This document shows positions 1 to 9,410 of a DNA stretch of 64,000 nt, one piece after another. Position numbers and translations under genes: made by a program. Each line of letters opens with the position of its first letter. Within the stretch, counting starts at the first letter, position 1. The DNA lies in the NCBI GenBank assembly GCA_026724425.1, contig JAIUCV010000011.1:10375501-10439500 (forward strand), given 5' to 3'. Below the pieces are notes generated by a model that saw only the letters and a list, made by a program, of their open reading frames with translations, was not told the origin of the DNA and made no database searches. Source of the stretch: Erythrophleum ivorense. Taxonomy: Eukaryota > Streptophyta > Magnoliopsida > Fabales > Fabaceae.

Positions 1-2398
1 AAGCTTATGACCTCTAGTCTATTCATAAAATTTCATAAGCATTGGACACCATTTGGCCATCGGGTGACACAGAATTCAAAACTGCCACTATGAACAGTAC
101 CCATACCAGAATCCATGAAAAATCTCAACTTTAAAAATTCATCAAATATTCTCTAGGTCTCTGAAAATTATAATCTTTAGCTTCCCAAAAATATCTTAAT
201 GAGACCTAATTTCATGCCAAATCTCAGATCAAGACTAACTTATTTGGCTAAAAAGTGACATAGGATTCCATTATGGTCAAATTTGGCTCCATATGAGGTA
301 CTAAATTTGTCAAATGGCCTTTCCTTGGTTGTGGCACCTTTTGGGCAAGTCTAAAAGCACATTTGAGACTTGGGTAAGCTGCCCAAATGGTCCCAAACCT
401 CATGCATCTCATTTTGGCCATTCAACCCACACTTATGCATACATTCATCAAAGTTTCATATTGCACACTTTGGCCTTACATACTCAAAATAAGTGCTATA
501 GGTCATAGATCATTTTCATACATCTAAACATCACATAATAGTATATTTACACATGTCTCAAGGTTCATGGTACATATACAACATCATATACACTATGAGC
601 CATCATTATGGTTCCAAAATAGGTAAAATACTACATAAGCTTGTCACTCCTTGCTCTTTATAGTTGTTGGCTCCCTTCACCATAAGTACTTGGTCCACCT
701 AGCATGTTGGATCATTGGAGAGGAGGGGATAAGATTCAAAGAATCTCAATAGCTCATCTCCTATTCAATCACACATAATATGTGCAAAGCAAGCTTTACA
801 AATGCATGTATGAAAAAATGGAAGTCATGGACATTTTCAAAGCAACCTTGGCATGTGAATCAATCATACAAGACATTTAAGAGTTTCCCAAGTGTTTGGA
901 TTGGCCTCACACTTCTCCTCATGGATTTTGGACTTGCCTCACCCATTCTTTAAGAGCTTTAGACTCAACCATACTCTTGGGAGTCCACTTTGCTTTTGGG
1001 AGACTCTTTGCTATGTCTCAACCAAACTTAAGGGTTCTTGGCTCATCCTCACCAAAGGGAAGAGTTCTTGGCCTCTCCTCACTCAAGAAAACTCATACAA
1101 ACATCATAGATTCATTTAAAACATAACATGGCATCAAGGATCATAGAATATAAAGGCATGCTAGCATACTTTTCTTAGCTTGAAAATACACATACACACA
1201 TTCTAAAATAAGCTAAACACACATTCATGCATGAGAGAAGGTGGAGAGAGCTACCTTGCACAATTTCACACACTTTTTCCTTAGCTTTCAAGCCTCCTCT
1301 TTCGGCCACACACCCACAATTTAGTGGAGATAGTTTCTCTTGGCCTAGATACAATTTATGGGAGCCAATTAGGTTTATGAAACATATTCTAAGGCTACAT
1401 CACTTGATACAACACTAGATTGCTCTATAGGCTCCATTATGGTCCATAATCACACCTAATGAAGCAACACCCATCAAATGAATTCTAGGCCTCATTCTTT
1501 CTTTTCAATTATGATTCTTGACTCCTTTTAAATCTCTTGGAGTCATCACATCATTAAAATAAAGGGCCTAGCATCATGTTACTTCTTTAGGTCCTAATAT
1601 GGAACCTATGGCACCAATTCACTTTCTTTGAGTTCTAAATTTTTTCTAAGGCCTCTACTCATCTTCACTCATCATGTATGACTCAAGAATGGCCTTAGAA
1701 AAATTTAAAACTCCCCCCACCTATACAAACAAGCCTAGGCCGAGACATAGGCTTCCTTTGGGCTTCTTGGAGTTCTCTTGGTTTTCTTGAAGGAATAAGC
1801 TTATGGGGAGCATCTTAGGTGTCTCAAGGACTCATTTAAACTCTTACTCAAACCTAGGAATCATCATACCATTTCAGAAATTGGAAGGTGCACTTAAAAC
1901 CCTAGATTTTGCATCTTAATTTCTAATGCCTACTTCTTGGTTTTCTTTGCGTATTCTTACTCCTCTCCATCCAATATCTAAGAATCATGCTTGGTTGGGC
2001 TTGAAATTTAACTCCCTAGGGTAGAACACATATGGGGCGAAATGGAGAAGAAAGGCCATGGAAGGTATCAACCATAGGATGCATTTTTACCTTGTTTCCT
2101 TACTTAGTTTGGCTTGAATCTTGATTTCTCCAAGCTCTTCTCTTCAAACCCGAACTTTCCCTTGAATATCTCTCTTGAATCATATTTATAGACATCATTT
2201 TAATCCAAGGAAAGAAAGGAGTGTGAAGGAGAGGTGGTGGAGATGAAGGAAAGCAAGGAAAAACATCATGAAAGCATACCTTAAGCTTGGATTTCTTCCT
2301 CCTCCTTCTTCCCCTCTTGGGCGTCTCTCCCTTAGGGCTTTGCTTCTGGTTTGGGGCTAAATTTTCTAAAGTTAAATGAGGGCAAACGTGAGGCACCA

Positions 2399-2410
2399 CA
2401 TATATATAGG
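2399..2410 (-). promoter_or_regulatory. Putative LTR TATA box (minus strand)
   Basis: The minus strand reads CCTATATATATGTGG about 580 bases inside the LTR start at 2988. An equivalent TATA-rich motif occurs at comparable depth in other LTRs of the window (41257 and 51691). Position and sequence fit an RNA polymerase II core promoter at the U3/R boundary. No transcript evidence is available. Confidence 0.4.
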
Positions 2411-2754
2411 TAGGGAAAAGTAACTTTTCTAAAAATTCTAATTTCGCCCTACATACTTTTCATTTTCGTTTCTCCCTCGTTTTAGCTCCTTTTTGAGAAC
2501 TGTCTTTTCCATTATAAAATTTAGGTTCCCAATTAAGAAAAATGACTTTGGAATCACTCAAATTGGAGCTAAAACCTTTTCGAATAGACCCGTCAAAGTT
2601 TAGGCACTCTGACGTTGGAAAACGTCCACCAGAGGGGATTTAACTGTCCCAGGGTTTTCCATGGTTTTTAGGGCCTCTGAGAACCCTGGAGAACTTAAAA
2701 CTTTGGTTTAAAAAGCCCTCCATACTCAATTCTAGACCACAAAAGTTTTAGCAT

Positions 2755-2859
2755 AAAACCTTGTACTTGCTGGCGAAAACCTTGTACTTGCTGGTGAAAA
2801 CCTTGTCAACAAGGTCTTGTAAATTGCACTATAGAGTACAGGATCTTGTCGACAAGATC
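2755..2859 (-). repeat. Head cassette: 21-bp tandem repeat and 18-bp palindrome
   Basis: Two 21-bp units (2755-2775 and 2776-2796) differ at one base and a partial third follows. An imperfect palindrome CCTTGTCAACAAGG comes next, then a perfect 18-bp palindrome, GATCTTGTCGACAAGATC, at 2842-2859. The block sits in the LTR head, at the place where other LTR copies here carry TCGCTATAGCGA palindromes. It is visible directly; any regulatory role is inference. Confidence 0.8.
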
Positions 2860-2988
2860 TTTGACCCCAGTGATAAAATCTTATTTCAGCCCATAAATTA
2901 ACTGGGTCCGTTGCCATACTTCATGCTCAATATACATTCTAATGGTTGCATAACATAATCTCTCATTTTCAAAGAATCGGATATTACA

Positions 2989-3228
2989 ATTTCAGGGCCA
3001 CATGTGATTGAAGATAATATTGTTATTAATAACCCTATACAAGATATGGTCAATGATGCATTTGGGAATCACCCTAATTATGAGAGTGTAAGTAAAGTTG
3101 AAATAATGTTTCCACCATTAGATCAAATTTCTAATGAGAATCTAGATTTCTTTGAGTTAATTAGAGATAAACAACAAAATTTGTATGAAGGGTGTGATAA
3201 GTATTTGAAATTGTCCTTCTTGTTGAAA
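2989..3228 (+). pseudogene. CACTA TNP2-like transposase fragment
   Basis: The frame read from 3004 resembles the N-terminal part of plant CACTA (En/Spm) TNP2-type transposases. It has an IQDMVNDAFG segment followed by a LYEGCDKYLKLSFLLKL segment, corresponding to the family's 'DAFG ... LY.GC..F.KLS..V.L' block. The fragment is only about 75 codons, against a family length of several hundred. Its 5' end is cut by the LTR ending at 2988, and similarity stops where the 220-bp tandem repeat begins. The catalytic region is absent. It is a dead remnant in a CACTA element whose other pieces lie at 3973-4258 and about 4670. Identification rests on motif recall, not a search. Confidence 0.55.
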
Positions 3229-3229
3229 T

Positions 3230-3950
3230 TGATCATCCTTGGTAACTTTTGTAACTGTGGTTTGTGTTTGGAAATATCATAATTATGGTTTTGGTAATAG
3301 GTTCATATTTGGAAATATTGTGATTGTGGGTTGTTGAGTTGGCCATACTTGGTAAATTCTTGATTGTGGGTTATGGTCTTGATAATACGTTGCTTAGGAT
3401 TTGTGGAATTGAAAATAGTTAACACTATTATGATTATGAGTTGTGGAATTGGTCACCTTTAGCAATTTTTGTAATTGTGGTTTATGTTTGGCAATATTGT
3501 AATTATGGTTTTCATAATAGGTTCATATTTGGAAATATTGTGATTGTGAATTGTTGAATTAGCCATGCTTAATAATATCTTGATTATAGGTTGTAAACTT
3601 GGAAATATGTTGCTTAGGATTTGTGGAATTGAGAATAGTTGGCACTATTATGATTATTAGTTATGGAATTGGTCATACTTAGCAATTTTTGTAATTGCAG
3701 TTTGTGTTTGGAAATATTGCAATTATAGTTTTAGTAATATGATCATATTTAGAAATATTATGATTGTATATTATGCTTGGTAATATCTTGCTTATGGGTT
3801 GTGAACTTGGAAATATGTTGCTTAAGGTTTATGGAGTTGAGAATATTTAGGACTATTGTGATTATGAGTTGTGGAAGTGGTCATAGTTGGCAATTTTTAT
3901 AATTTTGGTCCTTGTAATATTGTAGTAATGTAGGAAAAGACTTCTAAACA
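3230..3950 (+). repeat. Tandem repeat, about 220 bp x 3
   Basis: The phrase GYAAYTTTTGTAAYTGNRGTTTRTGTTTGG recurs at 3241, 3461 and 3681, exactly 220 bases apart, with a degraded fourth start near 3889. Each unit also contains 'TTGCTTAGGATTTGTGGAATTGA' or a variant, and TATTATGATTATKAGTTRTGG. The array interrupts the coding similarity between the TNP2 fragment and the downstream transposase tail, as an intron or internal tandem block of a CACTA element would. No further function can be read. Confidence 0.85.
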
Positions 3951-3972
3951 TGAATCTAGTTCAATGTCTTGA

Positions 3973-4258
3973 TCCCAAGAAATATCATCAAAAGATTCAT
4001 CAGCTTATGTTCTAGGAAGTCAAGAGCATTTGAGTCATGTTCGAGACTTGGGATTGGGTGTTTCCCCATCTTAAGTATTTAGACATTTTGCCTGTTCTTA
4101 TAGTAGGACTAGTTCTACTACTCATTCTAATGTAGAGGTAGAAAGTCAAGTTTCTCAATTGCAAACAATAGTGGTTGAGCAAGCAAGAAAATTTGATGTA
4201 ACCTTGGCTTTCATTCTCTAGAATTATCAAGGTCACCTCCCTCCTGAATTAGCTTCCT
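3973..4258 (+). pseudogene. Plant transposase (Ptta/En/Spm) C-terminal fragment
   Basis: This frame follows a stop at 3970. It reads AYVLGSQEHLSHVRDLGLGV and then a Ser/Thr-rich and Gln/Glu-rich stretch (VEVESQVSQLQTIVVEQA) typical of a coiled coil. The pattern 'VLG.E..G.VRG.GLG.TPS' followed by a heptad-like tail is characteristic of the plant Ptta/En/Spm transposase family carried by CACTA elements. Two in-frame stops (TAA about 4072, TAG about 4219) break it. It lies downstream of the TNP2 fragment on the same strand, which supports a single decayed CACTA element. The family call comes from motif recall. Confidence 0.55.
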
Positions 4259-5233
4259 TCCAAGCTCCAATAGTAATATTTATAATGAATTCATTAAATG
4301 ATTTTTTTATAATTGGATTTTTATATATTTATAATGATATTCTATATTTTTAGTTTAAATACCTAATCAAGGGAGTGGATATCGAGTAAGTGTAGAAGAA
4401 TGTTCCAATCAAGAAGACCATCAATAAATTTATCACTTGTAGGATTGTTTGTTAAATGATATTGTATCTATGTGACTTTATTTATTAACTTGTAGGACTA
4501 TTATTTCCATGACAGTATTATTGTATATGTATTAGATCTAATTTTTAATTTTATATCTAATTATAATTTAAAATTTAAAATTATCATAATTATTGTGTAC
4601 TAGTTATTTTTAACTATATTTATAATAAAGTTCACATTTTAAAAAAAATTTAGAAAAAAAAACTATAGTTTCATTAGTGACAATTAAAAATTGTCACTAA
4701 AGGTAATGAAGAATGAGAAAAGAATAAAAAATGTATTATTAATTATTTATAAATTATGAATTAAAAATTTTCTTCCATGATTAATTTATGTATTGAATAA
4801 AAAATTATAGTGCACAACACATCAAAAATGTTTACTAACCTTTAACCAAGTAATGAAAAGGGCAATAGTCCACTAAGGATGAGAAATCTATTAACTCCCA
4901 TATATTCATGTAATTTTGCATATTTTTACTAGGAGATTGGTAGTAATTAACAAATTTTAAAGTTAAAGTAACTAATTTTAAGAAAAACGTGCATATCTTT
5001 TGTTTATGGTTTTATACTTGAGCTTTGGTACTATAAATGACAAGTTTTTGTTTAATTTTTCTTTAAATAAAGATTTGATCATGCTTTGACCACTTTTGTA
5101 GGTTGAAAATATGAGGAATTCTAAGCCAAAGTCATCTTAGATCATCTTGGACCTAGAGCCAACGTCCAAAAGGTGTTGAAAAGGAGAAACTAGAACGAAG
5201 GGTAATGCAGCACCCTTATTCTAGTGCTATAGT
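4259..5233. other. AT-rich CACTA remnant, then left half of an unassigned repeat
   Basis: Up to about 4900 this is AT-rich DNA without coding signal. From about 4960 to 5233 the sequence is less AT-rich and appears to continue at 12753 once the LTR is removed. The junction then reads through ATAGT|ACC. No gene, terminal repeat or known family was recognised. Confidence 0.4.
4672..4700. repeat. CACTA-type subterminal palindrome
   Basis: TTAGTGACAATT and AATTGTCACTAA form a perfect 12-bp inverted repeat with a 3-base spacer. TTAGTGAC/GTCACTAA is the type of motif seen in CACTA subterminal regions, and similar GTCACTA motifs recur at 58142-58680 and 62190-63950. This is probably near one end of the CACTA element that carries the 2989-4258 transposase debris. 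Confidence 0.6.
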
Positions 5234-7717
5234 TGTAATATTCGGGCCTTCAAAAACATGAGGAAATGTGAGAAACGCAACATTTGGTTTCTCCGTAAAT
5301 ATACAAAATTCACCGGATACAAAAGGAAATTCTCCAAATTGAGTGATTTGAGGTTCAATAAAAGTGGAGCAATATTCTAGGCCTCAAATAATGATGATCT
5401 AAGGCCAGATGTGCCCTAAAACTAGAACTAGAATAACCAGATGGAATTTAATGAAAATGCAACAAAACGTAATAACATTTTTGTAATTTCAGGCACCTTT
5501 TGGAAAACTCATAAGAGGGCTTTTTAAATGAAAAATTTAAGCTTTTTGAGATTCTCAGAGGCCCTGAAAACCATAGGAAGTACCGAGATAGTTAAAATCT
5601 CTCTAGTGTACATTTTCTAATGTCAGTAAACCCGAACTTTGATTCTCTTGTTTGGGAAGGTTTTAACTTCAAATTTAGTGAGTCCAAAGGCATTTTACAA
5701 GTTTGAGAACCTAAATTTTATGAGGGAAGAGATAGTTCTAAAAAAGGAGCTAAAATAAACTAAAAATGAAAAGGGCAAGAAAATAGGACGTAACAGGAAT
5801 TTTTTTATAACAAATTGAAGTCCCTTTTCTTATATATGATACGTCCCACTTCTGTAACGTCCAGTACGTTGTACAATCACTAGAATGGGCAGGTTTGAAA
5901 AGCAAGTCCCCTGAGATGAGTGATTCAAGGCCAAATAAAATTTGAATAAAATTTTAAATAATAGAAAACAAGGATTTGAGCCTTGAGTTGCCCAAAAACC
6001 GAGGTCAGAGTGATTCAAAAAATTTGCCGAAAGGCCAGTGGCATTTTTGTAAATAAGTATAATTTTAGAAAAACACCTAAGAGGGCTTTTTAAATGGAAA
6101 TTTTGAGTTGCCTAAGGTTCTCAGAGGCCCCAAAAATTATGGGAAGCCTCGGGACCGGTAAAGCCCCTTTGGTGTACTCTTTCCGACGTCAGTTGACCCG
6201 AACTTTGACTAGTTCGTTCGGGAAGGTTTTAGTTTCGATTTGAGTGATTCCAAAGGCATTTGATTAAATTGAAAATCTAAATTTTATGATGGAAAAGACG
6301 GTTCTCAAAAAGGAGCTAAAACAAAGCCAAACCGGAAATGCCATTATGGAAGGGCAAAAATGGAAACAAAGTGCACAAGGAAGCTTCCAAACTCCCTTTT
6401 TAAGTCACGTTCAGCTCCCCCCCTCTGTAAACTGACTTTCTTCTGTCCAAATCTCAGAAATGGAGCTGCTGTCTTAGGCGCACAAAGGGAGGAAATTTTG
6501 GAGGAAGAAAAGCCAAAGAAAGGATGAGAAAGTGTAAGGTTTTCATGCTCTTTCCTTTTGAAACTTTATCCTCCCCTTCTTGCTTCATCTTTCCATGGTT
6601 TTAATGTAATTTTTGGTGCTGATTTGGGTCCAGATCAGAGGAGGAAAATTTGAAATTTAAGGAGGAGAAAGAGGGAAGAGGAAGGGCTCTTGAAGGAAGC
6701 TTGATTGCAAGGTAGTTTCTCTCCCTTTGTTGCTTCTTTTTCTCCTTCTCCTCTTCCATGGTAGGATATCTCAAATAGAACCATGAAGAGGGAAGAGTTT
6801 CTATTTTATAATCCAAAAGAATCCATCAAACTAAGCCATAGGAAGATGGATTATACCAAAGAAATGCATTAAAAACTAGTAAAACTCAAGTTGAAAAAGT
6901 GTAGGGTGCTTGAACATAAGTTAAAATCTGGGTTGATTCAAGACTTTCCCATCATATGTGAGTGTTTGTTTGAGTTTCTAAGACTCTTAGGGAGCCTCCC
7001 AAGTGCCCCATCCATTAAGGAAAAATCCTAAACTCCATGGGTCTTTAATGGAAGCATAACTAGGTCAAGACCCTTAGAGATAGCTAGGGAATGTTTTAAA
7101 TGGTTCCAAGCTTGGTTTGGGACTTTATATGATAAAAGAAGATAGGAGAAACCCTTAAAAAAAATTTAGAAGCCTTAGGTTGGGAGATAAGGCAATGGCT
7201 TCCCTAATGTAACCTTATAAAGCAACATGGACCTAAGTTTGTGAAAGTGAGTGTGTGATGGCTTCAAGGACCTTAAATGAGGTCAAGAGGTCTAAATATG
7301 GCAAGAGAATGGAACCAAGAATGTTAATTATGGTAATTGCTTCATTAGGTCCTTAATGGAACCATATTATGACAAATAGACCAAAGTGTAGTCTTAAGAG
7401 TGAGTTGGATGTCATAATTTGTTCCAAGAGTATAATTTAGTGTTGTTTATTGTGAATAGGCCAAAGAAATCCAACCCCACCTCCTTGTGTTTGTGGAACC
7501 GAAAAGGAGAAGAAACAAGCAAAGTAAAGCTTGAATTTGCACCAAGGTAGCTCTCCACCTTTTCTTATTGCATTTTCTTGTTGCATATGATGTCATTGTG
7601 TGCTTGTGTGTATGTTTATATGTTTGAGACATGCCACTTGATGCTATGTTGCTATTTTGGTACCAATGTGTTTTCTTGAATGTCTTTGAATGATGGAAAT
7701 GGCTCATAAGAGTGAGG

Positions 7718-7900
7718 TAGTGCCAAAAGTCCCTTAATGTGGGTGAAGAGATGCCAAAAGTCTCATGGCATGAGTGAGACAAGGCCAAAAGTCCCTTGGA
7801 TGGGTGAGGCTAAGTCAAAAGTCCAAAAAATCAAGAGTGAGGCAATCCAAAAGTCCTAGAAATGGGGTGAGGCCAACCCAAAAGTCCCTAGAGCTCATTC
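7718..7900 (+). repeat. LTR minisatellite built on CCAAAAGTCCC
   Basis: About six degenerate units of 25-38 bases each contain SCCAAAAGTCYC followed by a GGGTGAGGC-like stretch. The same array occupies the same place in every long LTR of the window, including those at 10972, 16376, 23513, 26750, 34549, 42590, 44070, 47985 and 56230, and on the minus strand at 50205 and 60770. It is visible directly; function unknown. Confidence 0.85.
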
Positions 7901-8599
7901 TTATTCTTGACATGTATTTGTGACATAAAAATGTAGAAATTGAATGCTTCATCGATTAAGTAGTTGCATACTTGTACCTTTGACATGTTATATGCCTTGA
8001 AAATGTGCTTGAATAGGTGTATAAGCTATTGAGATTCAATGAATCTCACCCCCTCCTTTCTCATCTCATATGATCTAGGTGGAGTTCAAGATCCAAAGGA
8101 TGGAAACCAAGGAGTTTAAATCTCCATCTCTTGGAAAATCTTTCTATTTTGATGTACTATGATGAATAGAATATAAAAGTAGATATGTAAATGTTATTTT
8201 TGAGCCATGACACTTTGAACAAGTGTAAAACTATGTAAAGTTAATGTATGTATCAAGAATAGAGTTTAATGAATAGAATTATGTATTTTGACTACTTGAG
8301 AGCCCACTTGTGTATGTATGTTCATGGAAGTGACATGGTGAATTTGAGTTGCATGAGGGTTCAGACCTTATGAGGGACTTATTTATGCTATATTTATGCT
8401 TTCTAAGTTGTTCAAATGTGTGTGGAACCATGGATGACTCATGTGAACCAAATTTGCCTCTTGTTGGGACCAAAATTGCCATAAGCTTGAGCTATGGCAA
8501 AGTCTGACCGAATGACCTCTTCTTAACTTGAAATTTTGCATGCAAGTAGATCTTGCCTAGAGATTTTTGGAAAGCCAAAGATCAGGTCATTTGGAGGTC

Positions 8600-9410
8600 T
8601 GTGAAATTTTTTATGATTTTTCAAAGTTGGTATCAGAATTTCAGATTTGCACTGGTACTGTTCATTTGGTCAGTTATAAAATTGTGTCATCCGAGGGGCA
8701 AACATGGTCCAATGGCTACAAAATTTTATAGATAGAAACTAGGCATTCACTTGTAGCAACTGGAAGCACCTCATTTGGAGGTCTGAGCTGAGAGATATGA
8801 ATTTTTGAATTTTTAGGATGGTAGCAGTAGCTCAGCACGACCTGAGTCACTGTTCCATTGAATTTGGATAGCTAAACGTGCTTTCTCTGATCTGAGTCTA
8901 TTTTTATCATAAATTTAACATTTATATCTTTCTAAATTGATATTATTTGCATGGATTGGATTTTTGTGGAATTAATTGGATATTTTCGAAGTTCATAGCA
9001 GTCACTTGCATCAGTACCAGTAGCTGTCCGAACCTTTACCCCTTTTCGCATGTCAAACGCTTTCTGTGTTATGTTTCATGGCCTGGAAATATTTTTGGCA
9101 TAAATTAGACATGTGTAGATTTCTAGAATGGCCAAGAATGAATGATTTCAATTTTTCTAGAATTAGTTACAAAGTTTGAAACTTCCTATCAGTAAATTGA
9201 ACCAGTGGCCCAGACAGCAGCAACCCCAGTGGATTTTCGGATGTCAAATGATTTCCCCTTAATGATTCATGAGCTAAAAATATTTTTATCATAGGGTAGA
9301 CACCCAAAGCTTTTTGGAATGGTAAATTTTGTTGGATTTCGAATTTTGTGGATTTAGTTATGAATTTCCGAAGTTGTGATAGAAAAAATGAAATTCTGGC
9401 CGAAAATAAT
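8600..9410 (+). repeat. Degenerate tandem array of about 180 bp inside the LTR
   Basis: The phrase TCAAAGTTGG/TCGAAGTTCA and its variants recurs at 8621, 8805, 8986, 9169 and 9368, a spacing of about 180-199 bases. Other blocks recur in step: TTTGGAGGTCTG, TATTTTTATCATAAATT and TTTCTAGAATTAGTTA. The same phasing is seen in the LTRs at 24375-24927 and 35446-35999. Confidence 0.75.

Larger units (their letters stand above)
1..2988 (-). mobile_element. Long LTR (solo or partial), minus strand, cut by window start
   Basis: Read on the minus strand, this begins at 2988 with TGTAATATCCGATTC and follows the same block order as the other long LTRs here. There is a promoter-like TATATATAGG near 2400, pyrimidine-rich leader blocks, a CCAAAAGTCC-type minisatellite at about 870-1100, the AGATTC/GAATCT inverted repeat at 732-747, and the start of the 3' degenerate tandem array toward base 1. 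Its minisatellite region is nearly the same as 44022-44255 on the plus strand. The 3' end of the LTR lies outside the window, so solo or paired status and the target duplication cannot be checked. The 5' head (2740-2910) differs from the other copies. Confidence 0.75.

Noticed and set aside
892..1126. Open frame repeated on the opposite strand at 44022-44255
   Set aside because: The shared peptide only reflects shared LTR minisatellite DNA; both overlapping frames are equally open and neither has a coding signature.
7447..7788. 113-codon minus-strand frame in an LTR
   Set aside because: It is the reverse reading of the minisatellite and leader, and the frame is not conserved in sister LTRs.
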